Below, in pieces: positions 43,314 to 51,900 of a stretch of DNA of 64,000 nt. The stretch is from Hyphococcus lacteus (GTDB lineage Bacteria > Pseudomonadota > Alphaproteobacteria > Caulobacterales > Parvularculaceae), in the NCBI RefSeq assembly GCF_041058985.1, contig NZ_JBEHZE010000001.1, positions 62,001 to 126,000 on the forward strand. The letters run 5' to 3'. Below the pieces are notes generated by a model. The model had not been told where the DNA came from. It saw only the letters and a program-made list of their open reading frames with translations, and ran no database searches. The translations under genes were made by a program, and so were the position numbers. Within the stretch, counting starts at the first letter, position 1. Each line of letters opens with the position of its first letter.

Positions 43314-45419
43314 CTATTCCGCTGCGATCTTACCAGAGCCACTCATAACCGACGAACATTCCGCCATCGTTTTTGACGCGCGGGCGATAGGGTTGGTCAG
43401 ATAATAATCCTGAATTGGCGAGACCAATGATGCGCTATCGACCGAACCAGCAACGCCCACCGCATTGACATCGAATGCTGTGCCATTGCCGCCGATTTGA
43501 TCAATCCGGCCCATGGTTGGTGCTTCTTCCAACATTGCCTGACGCAGTGCAAACATATCGTCATATGGCAGCGTCTTGCCCAAATGATCGGAGAATGCCC
43601 GAATGATCGCCCAATCTTCACGCGCCTCTCCCGGCGGAAACGAAGCGCGCGTCGCGAGTTGTGCGCGACCTTCGGTGTTCACGAAAATCGCGTTTTGTTC
43701 GGTGTAGGCTGCAGCCGGGAAAATAACATCCGCATAGCGCGCGCCGGCGTCGCCGTGGCTACCTTGGTAGATAACAAACGCGTCACGCATTTTAGACGTA
43801 TCACATTCATCAGCACCGAGACTATAAACAACCTCGATATCGCCGGACTGAGCACCGTCAAGAATACCCGCAAAGTCTTTGCCGCCCTCACCCGGTAAGA
43901 AACCAAGATCAAGCGCGCCAACGCGGCCCGCCGCCGTTTGCAGTACGTTAAAACCGTTCCAGTCCTCACGAACCGCACCTATTTGCGCAGCAAACGTGGC
44001 CACTTGCGCAAGAATTGCTGCGCCATCATTTCGGGTCAAAGCGCCCATACCAACAATGATCGCCGGATTCTTCGCGTCTTTGAGGACCGCCGCAAAGTCA
44101 CCCTCACCATTCGCCAAGGCAGATAAGCTGTCAGGGCCTGCGCCCAAATATTCATATTCGTAGGAAAGGTCTTTTTGCTCGCCGATCAATCCAATTTTGA
44201 CCCCTAGCTTGTTCAGCCAGATTTTTCGCAAGCGCGCATTGATCATTGGCGCTTCGGCGCGTGGGTTCGTGCCAACAAGCAAGATCGCGTCGGCATTTTC
44301 AAGACCGGCAATGCCAGAATTAAACAAATATGAACGACGATCACCGCCGCCAATCGCTGCACCGTCCTGGCGGCAATCCATATTCGGCGAACCGAGCGCG
44401 GTCATCAGGTCTTTTAGCGCTTTGACCGCTTCGGTCGGCACAAGATCGCCGACAATCGCCGCAACTTTATCGCTGGTGGTATTTGAAAGCTTCTCCGCCG
44501 CCAGTTTGAACGCTTCGTCCCAGCTCGCCGGGACAAGCTTGCCGTCTTTACGGATATAAGGCTGGTCGAGGCGCTGTCGTTTTAGGCCATCCCAAATGAA
44601 GCGCGACTTATCGGCGATCCATTCTTCGTTGATGTCTTCATGAAGTACCGGAAGAATCCGCAGAACTTCGCGGCCACGCGCATCAACGCGGATATTCGAC
44701 CCCACCGCGTCCATGACATCAACTGTTTCGGTCTTACGCAATTCCCAAGGACGCGCATTAAACGCATAAGGTTTTGAGGTCAGCGCACCAACGGGACAGA
44801 CATCGATCAAATTGCCGGTCAATTCGCTTTCAACGGCCTTTTCGAGATAAGTCGTAATTTCTGCATTCTCGCCGCGATTAACGAGGCCGAGATCATCAAC
44901 GCCAGCAACCTCAGTCGCAAAACGAACGCAGCGCGTGCATTGAATACAACGGGTCATGATCGTCTTGATCAACGGCCCCATATGTTTTTCTTCAACAGCG
45001 CGTTTGTTTTCTTCGTAGCGCGAACCATCACGGCCATAAGCCATAGCTTGGTCCTGCAGGTCACACTCGCCGCCCTGGTCACAAATCGGACAATCCAGCG
45101 GGTGATTGATGAGTAGAAATTCCATCACCCCTTCGCGGGCCTTTTTGACCATCGGCGTATTGGTGAAAAGCTCTGGCGGTGCGCCCTCCGGGCCGGGGCG
45201 CAAGTCGCGAACATTCTGAGCACAAGAAGCAACCGGCTTGGGCGGTCCCCCCTTTACTTCGATTAGGCACATGCGGCAATTACCAGCAACCGACAGTCGT
45301 TCGTGATAACAAAAGCGCGGAATTTCTTCGCCTGCCGCTTCGCAGGCCTGAAGCAATGTCAGGTTCGACGCGACTTCAACTTCACGATTATTGACCTTGA
45401 TAAGGCGAGTGTCGGACAT
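43314..45419 (-). CDS. nuoG: NADH-quinone oxidoreductase subunit G
   Basis: The large iron-sulfur subunit of complex I. The N-terminal ferredoxin domain binds 2Fe-2S (CYHERLSVAGNCRMC with the later CAQNV). The His-coordinated 4Fe-4S cluster is in HPLDCPICDQGGECDLQ, and the third set is CIQCTRCVRF with CPVGAL. The remainder is a molybdopterin-oxidoreductase-like domain that has lost its cofactor, as is normal. 701 residues. The 249 bases upstream (45420-45668) hold no other gene and probably contain a promoter, because the next nuo gene lies 3.7 kb away. Confidence 0.97.
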   Translation of the reverse strand: MSDTRLIKVNNREVEVASNLTLLQACEAAGEEIPRFCYHERLSVAGNCRMCLIEVKGGPPKPVASCAQNVRDLRPGPEGAPPELFTNTPMVKKAREGVMEFLLINHPLDCPICDQGGECDLQDQAMAYGRDGSRYEENKRAVEEKHMGPLIKTIMTRCIQCTRCVRFATEVAGVDDLGLVNRGENAEITTYLEKAVESELTGNLIDVCPVGALTSKPYAFNARPWELRKTETVDVMDAVGSNIRVDARGREVLRILPVLHEDINEEWIADKSRFIWDGLKRQRLDQPYIRKDGKLVPASWDEAFKLAAEKLSNTTSDKVAAIVGDLVPTEAVKALKDLMTALGSPNMDCRQDGAAIGGGDRRSYLFNSGIAGLENADAILLVGTNPRAEAPMINARLRKIWLNKLGVKIGLIGEQKDLSYEYEYLGAGPDSLSALANGEGDFAAVLKDAKNPAIIVGMGALTRNDGAAILAQVATFAAQIGAVREDWNGFNVLQTAAGRVGALDLGFLPGEGGKDFAGILDGAQSGDIEVVYSLGADECDTSKMRDAFVIYQGSHGDAGARYADVIFPAAAYTEQNAIFVNTEGRAQLATRASFPPGEAREDWAIIRAFSDHLGKTLPYDDMFALRQAMLEEAPTMGRIDQIGGNGTAFDVNAVGVAGSVDSASLVSPIQDYYLTNPIARASKTMAECSSVMSGSGKIAAE

Positions 45420-45668
45420 CTTGGAGCGTTCCCATTACGATTCGCGAGAGCAAACAGGCTTCGACATACCGTGGATTTCTTCAATGACAAGGGCTTAGAG
45501 TGGGCGCGGTTTGTCCCATCTCGCGCGGATTGCCTTTGCATAGCAAGAAAATAGGCTTTTTTCGGCAAAAAAATGCACGAAAGAATCGTCAGAAATTTAG
45601 TTCCACAACACCAGTTTTTGAATCAACATTGCAATCTAAACGCGCGCCACTCTGGGGATTTTACTGCG

Positions 45669-45848
45669 CTAGTCGTCACTACGAAGCTTGAGCCGCTGAA
45701 CCACGCCCGCCATACGCTGAGTTTCTTGGTGTATTTGGTCCATCCGATCATCCATCTGACCAATCGCCAAAGAAATTTTTTGCAAGCTCGCTTCGATGGC
45801 GGAAAGCCGCTCCTCGGTACTTGTTTTGGCTTTGTCTGCTTCAACCAC
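45669..45848 (-). CDS. Short coiled-coil protein
   Basis: A 59-codon gene starting with GTG at 45848, with AAGGAG nine bases upstream and an in-frame stop codon only two codons before the start, so this is the only possible start. The product is highly charged and helical (STEERLSAIEASLQKISLAI, QMDDRMDQIHQETQRMAGVV), with a regular heptad pattern and no membrane segment. Function unknown; such short coiled coils are often SlyX-like. The surrounding frames on both strands are shadows. Confidence 0.7.
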   Translation of the reverse strand: MVEADKAKTSTEERLSAIEASLQKISLAIGQMDDRMDQIHQETQRMAGVVQRLKLRSDD

Positions 45849-45864
45849 GTTTTGCTACTCCTTA

Positions 45865-45896
45865 GATCCGAATATTGGGAGATCCGGATATTGGGT
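45865..45896. repeat. Tandem 16-base repeat upstream of the short coiled-coil gene
   Basis: Two units, GATCCGAATATTGGGA (45865-45880) and GATCCGGATATTGGGT (45881-45896), identical at 14 of 16 positions. They lie just upstream of the ribosome binding site of the gene at 45669-45848 and could be protein-binding sites or a chance duplication. Confidence 0.45.
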
Positions 45897-46083
45897 CCTG
45901 ATCGAACGACCATCAATTATACGCAAATATGGCAACAAACGGGCCGTTTTAACTAATACTCGTGATTTGTGGCATGTGCGTCACGTCTTCAATGCAAGGA
46001 AGTTGTGTTTTTCTCAATAATTATACCAATTTGTTGTGATTTTATCCATCGATTTTCAAGGCCTATAGGCACATCTTTCGGCC

Positions 46084-46701
46084 ATGAATCAAGAAACCAT
46101 GTGGATACAAGCCGCCCTTGACGAAGACCCGACGAAATCAAAAACCGGGCTGGCGCACGCACTCAATGTGGATAAATCAGCGATCTCCCGGCTTTTGCGC
46201 GGGGAACGCCGTTTAAAGTTTGATGAAGCCCAAAAAGCGGCCACCTATCTGGGTATTGACCCTTCCGGTGCGAAAACTGGATTCCAAGAGCCCGATGCTG
46301 AATTTCAGACCGAGGCTCGGCAGGTCCCTTTCTATCGCGTAGCGGAAAAAAAGTCTGGAATTTGGACGTTAGACCGTAGCGTCGTCATAGAACAACGCCG
46401 TGGCCCCAGTGAATTCACGACCGCTGAAGGGGTTTTTGGCTTGTATATCCCAAATTCGGACATGCAACCGCGTTTCCGCATAGGCGAGACGGCATGGATC
46501 AATCCCAACCGCCCGGCGGCAATTAATGAAGACGCGCTGATCATGCCGGCACAAACCAGCAATCCGATCGTCGAGGTCTTTCTGTGCTGTTTGGCCACTT
46601 CCGATGAGGAAGCAATAATTGGTGAGCAATATGGCTCCGGCCAGGAGCATCACTTTAACCGCGCCGAGTGGCAGGCGGTACATGTATTGGGCCGAAATTA
46701 A
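46084..46701 (+). CDS. XRE-type regulator with degenerate S24/LexA-like domain
   Basis: A 205-residue repressor-like protein. The N-terminal helix-turn-helix is visible at residues 12-58 (TGLAHALNVDKSAISRLLRGER). The C-terminal part has the LexA/CI fold pattern, but the position of the nucleophile Ser in the usual GDSMxP is Asp here (NSDMQP), and no general-base Lys is evident later. Self-cleavage therefore looks lost, and the domain may serve only for dimerisation. Target unknown. The gene stands alone on the plus strand between the nuoG and hup regions. Confidence 0.7.
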   Translation: MNQETMWIQAALDEDPTKSKTGLAHALNVDKSAISRLLRGERRLKFDEAQKAATYLGIDPSGAKTGFQEPDAEFQTEARQVPFYRVAEKKSGIWTLDRSVVIEQRRGPSEFTTAEGVFGLYIPNSDMQPRFRIGETAWINPNRPAAINEDALIMPAQTSNPIVEVFLCCLATSDEEAIIGEQYGSGQEHHFNRAEWQAVHVLGRN

Positions 46702-46810
46702 CCGGCACTACATTATTCGGCGCTGCATTGTGTAATTTTTCGAGATTTTCAACGAACGTAGATCATAATCGCCCGTTCAAAAGTGAAATTGGGGCCAAGC
46801 GGGACGTTTA

Positions 46811-47893
46811 ATGACCACCGACCACGATGCATATCTTGCGCGGAAATACTTTCCGGGCCTTGATGGCCTTCGGGCAATCGCCATTATTGCCGTTGTTTGG
46901 CACCATTGTGTGCGTTCAGAATTGCTTCCGATGTTCTCGCGGGGGTTCGCGGGCGTCGATCTGTTTTTCGTTCTCAGCGGATTTCTGATCGCGACATTGC
47001 TTATTCGCGAGAAAGCCAAAAACGGAAAAATTTCACTGCGCGATTTCTGGGCGAGGCGTTTTCTTCGCTTGATGCCTGCCTATTATCTTTTGCTGCTGGC
47101 CATGCTCGCTGCATACCTTTTACTCAAGCCGGACGATCCGAACACCCAACGGTTTGTTGATGGTTTTCATATTTACGCGCTTTACCTATCGAATTGGTAT
47201 AATCCGGGCACAAACAATATGGGCATAACTTGGTCACTCTCGACCGAGGAACAGTTTTATATAATTTGGCCGTTCATCGAAGCGTTCGCAGCACCCTTTT
47301 TTCGGTTAGGATTCTGGCTCGTTGCTATCGTCATCAATCAGCTTGTCAATTTCGGTGTCTTCGATCCGATGATTGAAAATATTTTTGGTGCTGGTGCTCA
47401 TGAAAAAGAAATACTCGAGGCAACCTTCACGCCCATTCTTTTTGGCGTTGCACTCGCGCATATTCTGAATGACAAAAAATATTATGGCTGGGCGTGCCGC
47501 CTATGTGGGTTCAAATATGCGCCCTATGTTATCGCCGGTTTTTTATTGGTACTCGTAAATATTCCTGCGGATGATATTTCTGGATTGTTCCGTCTTGTGA
47601 TGCATCTCGGCATGACCGCGTGGATTGCATCCATTGTGCTTCAGCCCACCGCCCCACTAACAAACGCACTTAGCCTGCGCCCTATCGCTTTTATCGGTGC
47701 TGTTAGCTACGGCATGTATCTTTATCATATGTGGTGCATTCACATTGTGCGTGTCGTTATCGGTAAACTTGGTCTGTCGCAATTCTGGCTACAATTTCCA
47801 ATCTCGTTGCTGCTGACTATGCTTGTTGCCGCTGCAAGTTTTTACCTCTACGAAAAACGTTTCCTCGATTGGCGCAAACGTTTCCGCAAATAA
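46811..47893 (+). CDS. Acyltransferase 3 family membrane protein (OafA/YrhL-like)
   Basis: A 360-residue inner-membrane acyltransferase with about ten helices. Typical motifs: FPGLDGLRAIAIIAVVWHHC (conserved His and Arg), AGVDLFFVLSGFLIATLL, FWARRFLRLMPAYYLLL and TWSLSTEEQFYIIWPFIEA. Family members acetylate or succinylate surface sugars such as O-antigen, peptidoglycan or exopolysaccharide. There are no glycan genes nearby, so the substrate is open. A shared terminator stem separates it from the convergent hup gene. Confidence 0.9.
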   Translation: MTTDHDAYLARKYFPGLDGLRAIAIIAVVWHHCVRSELLPMFSRGFAGVDLFFVLSGFLIATLLIREKAKNGKISLRDFWARRFLRLMPAYYLLLLAMLAAYLLLKPDDPNTQRFVDGFHIYALYLSNWYNPGTNNMGITWSLSTEEQFYIIWPFIEAFAAPFFRLGFWLVAIVINQLVNFGVFDPMIENIFGAGAHEKEILEATFTPILFGVALAHILNDKKYYGWACRLCGFKYAPYVIAGFLLVLVNIPADDISGLFRLVMHLGMTAWIASIVLQPTAPLTNALSLRPIAFIGAVSYGMYLYHMWCIHIVRVVIGKLGLSQFWLQFPISLLLTMLVAAASFYLYEKRFLDWRKRFRK

Positions 47894-47896
47894 AAA

Positions 47897-47930
47897 AAAC
47901 GCCCGGCAGCAAAAAGCAAACCGGGCGTTT
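47897..47930. terminator. Bidirectional terminator between acyltransferase and hup
   Basis: A perfect 10-base stem AAACGCCCGG/CCGGGCGTTT (47897-47906 with 47921-47930) and a 14-base loop. A-run on the left and T-run on the right let it work for both converging genes; it begins 4 bases after the acyltransferase stop codon. Confidence 0.85.
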
Positions 47931-47952
47931 CTGTACTGATGAAATCAGTGAA

Positions 47953-48420
47953 TTAAAGAACGCGTTCTTTAAGGTCTTTCGCAGGACGGAAAGCAACTTT
48001 CTTAGAAGCTTTAATTTTGATCGACTCGCCTGTCGCAGGGTTGCGACCCATGCGCGCTGCGCGGTGGCGCACAACGAGGATACCAAGACCAGAGATACGA
48101 AGCTTCTTACCTTTTTTCAGGTAGCCGCCCATGCGGTCGATAAAGTCAGACAAGATTTCTTCTGTTTGCTTCTTCGACATTTCATGTGTTTCAGAAAGCT
48201 CAGCAGCAAGATGCTTAAGAGTAAGCACGTCTGGCAATGCTTTTTTCGCAGCTTTTTTCTTTGCTGGAGCTTTACGTGCTGGCGCTTTTTTAGCGGCAGT
48301 CTTTTTCGCAGCAGCTTTTTTCGCTGGTGCTTTGCGGGCCGGAGCTTTCTTCGCTGCCGTCTTACGGACAGGAGCTTTCTTTGCTGGGGCCTTCTTTGTA
48401 GTTTTCCGTTTAACGGCCAT
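47953..48420 (-). CDS. HU-family DNA-binding protein with histone H1-like N-terminal tail
   Basis: A 155-residue nucleoid protein. The first 60 residues are almost only Lys, Ala, Pro, Arg (repeats of KKAPAKKA and RKAPAKKA), like the tail of eukaryotic histone H1. A complete HU domain follows (LTLKHLAAELSETHEMSKKQ; LRISGLGILVVRHRAARMGRNPATG with the intercalating Pro). HU bends DNA without sequence preference; the tail probably adds electrostatic binding or bridging. Tails of this sort are better known at the C-terminus in mycobacteria. An inverted repeat with two GANTC sites lies upstream (48462-48506). Confidence 0.92.
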   Translation of the reverse strand: MAVKRKTTKKAPAKKAPVRKTAAKKAPARKAPAKKAAAKKTAAKKAPARKAPAKKKAAKKALPDVLTLKHLAAELSETHEMSKKQTEEILSDFIDRMGGYLKKGKKLRISGLGILVVRHRAARMGRNPATGESIKIKASKKVAFRPAKDLKERVL

Positions 48421-48461
48421 GTCGTTATCCTTTATGAATCAGTAGTAGCTGAATGCAGACA

Positions 48462-48506
48462 GAATCACGCAATTGCCTGCAACACAAGCATTAATGCGCG
48501 TGATTC
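48462..48506. repeat. Inverted repeat with GANTC sites upstream of hup
   Basis: GAATCACGC (48462-48470) is matched by GCGTGATTC (48498-48506), nine perfect bases and a 27-base spacer. Each arm contains a GANTC sequence. It lies 42-86 bases upstream of the hup start codon and could be an operator or a leader hairpin. Confidence 0.35.
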
Positions 48507-48544
48507 GGTGTAGGAAGAGAAACATAAAAATGCGTTTACGCCTA

Positions 48545-49117
48545 TTAAATCGCACTTTTCTCGATACTAACGCCACCGCGTTTCATGATCCATTCTGGAT
48601 CCGGGTACTCACCGACCATAAAAATATAGTCTTGGACCTTCTCAAAACCATAGCGTTGATAGAGTTTTTGCGCGCGCACATTCTCTGCGTAAACACCAAC
48701 ATATAAGTGCTCAAAATTGGCTTCGAGCCATGCCAGAACGATATCCATAAAAGCGCGCCCAAGGCCCGTTCCCTGTTGGGACTGCTCAAGGTAGAGACGG
48801 TATAATTCCCCTGAATTCAAAGGCATATCATTAACTGGCAAGGAGCAAGGACCCGCTGCGCAATAACCTGTGATGGCCTTGTTATCGCCCTCGGCGACCC
48901 ACACAGCACACTCTTGGTCGGTCAAAAGCGCATCGTAATATTCGCGCGAATGCCCCTCGTCGAGATAGGCATTGAGATCTTTGGGATCATAAAGATGCCC
49001 GAATGTATCAGTGAACGTCGCAGCCCCAAGCACCGTTAGAACGGCAGCGTCCGCAGGAACTGCACGGCGAATATTCAAACCGTTCAATTCTGTTTTTACT
49101 GACGGACGTTCATTCAC
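48545..49117 (-). CDS. GNAT family N-acetyltransferase
   Basis: A 190-residue acetyl-CoA-dependent acetyltransferase. The GNAT core is visible: AVWVAEGDNKAITGYCAAGP (beta4), LYRLYLEQSQQGTGLGRAFM with the Q/RxxGxG/A-type pyrophosphate loop QQGTGLG, and NVRAQKLYQRYGFEKV at the C-terminal end. The fold resembles spermine/spermidine or ribosomal-protein acetyltransferases. It overlaps the nuoF stop by 4 bases, so it is co-translated with complex I genes, but any link to complex I is unproven. Confidence 0.88.
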   Translation of the reverse strand: MNERPSVKTELNGLNIRRAVPADAAVLTVLGAATFTDTFGHLYDPKDLNAYLDEGHSREYYDALLTDQECAVWVAEGDNKAITGYCAAGPCSLPVNDMPLNSGELYRLYLEQSQQGTGLGRAFMDIVLAWLEANFEHLYVGVYAENVRAQKLYQRYGFEKVQDYIFMVGEYPDPEWIMKRGGVSIEKSAI

Positions 49118-50421
49118 TCTGCGGCGACGCCGGCCATCGCAACGTGTCCACGATCATTACGGTAGGAATTGATGCGCTCTTCGATCTCATGGCGGAAATG
49201 ACGAATAAGCCCCTGAACCGGCCAAGCAGCCGCATCGCCCAATGCACAAATCGTATGACCTTCGATCTGGGTTGATACTTCAAGTAGCTTATCAATTTCG
49301 GCGGTTGTCGAATTGCCCACCGCCATGCGCTCCAGGACGCGCCACATCCAGCCGGTTCCTTCGCGGCAGGGCGTACACTGGCCACAGCTTTCATGCTTAT
49401 AGAAATAGCTAATACGGGCGATTGCACGAACAACATCGGTTGAGTTGTCCATAACGATCACACCCGCTGTACCGAGGCCGGAGCGCACATCGCGCAGCGC
49501 ATCAAAGTCCATAAGGATATCATCACAGATATCGCGCGGCAAAAGCGGCACAGATGAACCACCAGGAATAACGGCTTTGAGATTATCCCAACCACCGCGA
49601 ACACCACCGCAATGGTTGTTGATTAATGTCTTGAGCGGAATCGACATCGCCTCTTCGACATTGCACGGCTTGTTCACATGACCGGAGATACAGAAAACTT
49701 TTGTGCCGTGGTTATTCTCGCGCCCGAATGAGCGGAACCAACCAGACCCCCGCCTCAAAATTGTCGGCACAACCGCAATCGATTCAACATTATTGACGGT
49801 CGTTGGGCAGCCATAAAGCCCCGCGCCCGCCGGGAATGGCGGCTTAAGGCGTGGTTGACCTTTTTTGCCTTCGAGGCTTTCAAGGAGCGCGGTTTCTTCG
49901 CCGCAAATATATGCGCCAGCACCGTGGTGAACATAGATGTCGAAATCCCAGCCCGAACCCGCTGCGTTCTTACCGACAAGACCAGCCGCATAGGCTTCGT
50001 CGATTGCCGCCTGAAGGTTGTTGCGCTCGTCCACATATTCGCCGCGCACATAAATGTAACACGCATGGGCCTGCATGGCGAAAGAAGCGATCAAGCAGCC
50101 TTCAATGAAAAGATGCGGATCATGGCGCATCATCTCGCGGTCTTTACATGTTCCCGGTTCTGACTCGTCTGCATTGACGACCAAATAATGCGGACGGTCT
50201 TTGACCTCTTTGGGCATAAACGACCATTTGAGACCGGTCGGAAAACCCGCGCCACCCCGACCACGAAGGCCAGAGTCTTTAACCTGCTGGATCAACCAAT
50301 CCGCCCCCATCGCCATGAGATCGGCAGTGCCGTTCCACGCGCCACGTTGTTTGGCCGCTTCCAGCCGCCAATCATGGAGGCCATAAAGGTTGGTGAATAT
50401 CCGGTCTTTATCTTCGAGCAT
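49114..50421 (-). CDS. nuoF: NADH-quinone oxidoreductase subunit F
   Basis: The NADH- and FMN-binding subunit of complex I. The NADH loop is GLRGRGGAGFPTGLKW near residue 57, the FMN region contains VNADESEPGTCKDR, and the 4Fe-4S cluster N3 is bound by ESCGQCTPCREGT with a fourth Cys in ICALGDAAAWP. 435 residues, normal. It follows the 80-codon membrane gene after 17 bases. Confidence 0.97.
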   Translation of the reverse strand: MLEDKDRIFTNLYGLHDWRLEAAKQRGAWNGTADLMAMGADWLIQQVKDSGLRGRGGAGFPTGLKWSFMPKEVKDRPHYLVVNADESEPGTCKDREMMRHDPHLFIEGCLIASFAMQAHACYIYVRGEYVDERNNLQAAIDEAYAAGLVGKNAAGSGWDFDIYVHHGAGAYICGEETALLESLEGKKGQPRLKPPFPAGAGLYGCPTTVNNVESIAVVPTILRRGSGWFRSFGRENNHGTKVFCISGHVNKPCNVEEAMSIPLKTLINNHCGGVRGGWDNLKAVIPGGSSVPLLPRDICDDILMDFDALRDVRSGLGTAGVIVMDNSTDVVRAIARISYFYKHESCGQCTPCREGTGWMWRVLERMAVGNSTTAEIDKLLEVSTQIEGHTICALGDAAAWPVQGLIRHFRHEIEERINSYRNDRGHVAMAGVAAE

Positions 50422-50438
50422 TGTTTAAACCTTGTCGC

Positions 50439-50681
50439 TCAGTCCGATTTCAAATCGCTATTCGGTTTGGCCTTTAGGGCTTTACCGTGTTCGTTAAACC
50501 ATCGCACAAACATCGGACCAAAAATTAGCGTTGACCCGACAATACCGCCAATTAGATGCACGATATTGTTCGTGTAGAGATAAGTACCCACGACACCCAA
50601 AAGAACGACACCTTCAAGCATGGCGATATTCATTAACGCCTTTACTGCTTCTTTTCGTTTCTGGTCTTCGATGGGGTTCAT
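50439..50681 (-). CDS. Small two-helix membrane protein between nuoE and nuoF
   Basis: An 80-residue protein with two hydrophobic segments (MLEGVVLLGVVGTYLYT and IGGIVGSTLIFGPMFV) and charged ends. I do not recognise the family by sequence. Its placement, 6 bases after nuoE and 17 before nuoF on the same strand, suggests co-expression with complex I; small conserved genes occur at this position in other alphaproteobacteria. Confidence 0.72.
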   Translation of the reverse strand: MNPIEDQKRKEAVKALMNIAMLEGVVLLGVVGTYLYTNNIVHLIGGIVGSTLIFGPMFVRWFNEHGKALKAKPNSDLKSD

Positions 50682-50687
50682 TCTAAT

Positions 50688-51368
50688 TTACTCAGCCGGT
50701 GCCGGCGGCGCGGCATTCGGAATTTCTTTGAGCGGCTGCGCGCGTGATCCATCATAAAGCGATGGGTCGGTCAGCGAGGTGTTGTCCCCTTCCGGATCGG
50801 ATGTATGCCGACCCGGGTTTTGCGTACCGATTTTGACTTCTTCTCCGCGACGCATCTTGCCCAACATGTCTTCGAGAATTTCCGGCGTCAGGTCTTCGTA
50901 ATAATGATCGCCATCATTGGTCGAAATTTGCATCATCGGCGCATTCGCACATGCGCCAAGACATTCAACTTCGAGCCAAGAAAGCTTGCCGTCATCGGAA
51001 ACATGGTTTTCAGGGCCGATGACTTTTTTGCACGTCTCACGCAGCTCTTGCGCGCCGCGCAACATGCACGGGGTCGTGCCGCAAAGCTGAACGAAATATT
51101 CGCCGACTGGAGCGAGGTTGAACATCGTATAGAAACTCGCAACCTCGTAGACGCGAATATAAGGCATACCGAGCTGCTGGGCGATGGCTTCCATCATGGG
51201 GATAGAAATCCAGCCCTCTTGCTTTTGGCCGCGCCACAAAAACGGGATCACACAAGATGCTGCCCGACCCTCAGGATATTTCTTGATCTGCGCTGCGCAC
51301 CAATCCGAATTCTCGGACGTCCAGTTAAAGGACGCGGGCTGGTCTTTCGCGGGGCGTCGGCTCGCCAT
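50688..51368 (-). CDS. nuoE: NADH-quinone oxidoreductase subunit E
   Basis: The thioredoxin-like 2Fe-2S subunit of complex I (cluster N1a). The ligands are CGTTPC and, forty residues later, CLGAC. Other typical segments are FNWTSENSDWCAAQIKKYP at the N-terminus, and YIRVYEVASFYTMFNLAPVG. 226 residues with a Pro/Ala-rich C-terminal tail common in alphaproteobacteria. Confidence 0.97.
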   Translation of the reverse strand: MASRRPAKDQPASFNWTSENSDWCAAQIKKYPEGRAASCVIPFLWRGQKQEGWISIPMMEAIAQQLGMPYIRVYEVASFYTMFNLAPVGEYFVQLCGTTPCMLRGAQELRETCKKVIGPENHVSDDGKLSWLEVECLGACANAPMMQISTNDGDHYYEDLTPEILEDMLGKMRRGEEVKIGTQNPGRHTSDPEGDNTSLTDPSLYDGSRAQPLKEIPNAAPPAPAE

Positions 51369-51501
51369 GGTCTCTCCTCGTCGCTGATGTCGTCTGGGCC
51401 GTCAGGCGAATTCCAGACTAGCGTGAATCTTGGGGCGCAGACATACCGGATTGGGCGCGAAACGGAAGGGGTGAGATGCCGCAATCAACGCGCTTTCGGC
51501 C

Positions 51502-51768
51502 CTATTCCAGCTCAATTTCGTTAATTGCCGCCGCATCTTCGAAGCAACCAAGGCAAATTACGCCGATATTCTCGGGACCTAGAGCCTCAAACGCTTCCTG
51601 AGACAGGCTGTTGCACTGATTACAGACGGCATCCCACACACCGTCTTCGCCCCGGCTCCACCAGAATCCTTTAGCCTCGCCATCGCGAATTGATTCGATG
51701 ATGTGAACGCAAACAAAGGTCTGCGGCTGCTTGCCGTGGGTACCACAGGTGACGGATGGGACTTTCAT
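51502..51768 (-). CDS. Small Cys-rich protein, probable zinc-binding
   Basis: An 88-residue protein with six cysteines and a possible His ligand: CGTHGKQ, FVCVHI, VCNQC and VICLGCF. The spacing resembles a zinc-ribbon-like fold. Also present is the stretch KGFWWSRGEDGVWDAVC. I cannot assign a function. It lies 133 bases after the coiled-coil gene and 133 before nuoE on the same strand, inside the nuo series. Confidence 0.68.
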   Translation of the reverse strand: MKVPSVTCGTHGKQPQTFVCVHIIESIRDGEAKGFWWSRGEDGVWDAVCNQCNSLSQEAFEALGPENIGVICLGCFEDAAAINEIELE

Positions 51769-51900
51769 GGCGCGGCTTTTAACGCCGCTCCCCTATAGGC
51801 GCAATAGGCAGCCTATTTCGCCTTCTCAATGACACTAAGTCCAATGAATTTCTTTCAAATACTTTGATGATAAATGACGCACTAATAAACGTTGTCGCCA

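Noticed and set aside
45623..45916. A 97-codon minus-strand frame
   Set aside because: It overlaps, in another frame, the short coiled-coil gene at 45669-45848, which has a proper ribosome binding site and a protein-like heptad pattern.
48240..48420. Short direct DNA repeats in the hup gene as a satellite or CRISPR-like array
   Set aside because: They are explained by the repeated Lys/Ala/Pro codons of the H1-like tail.
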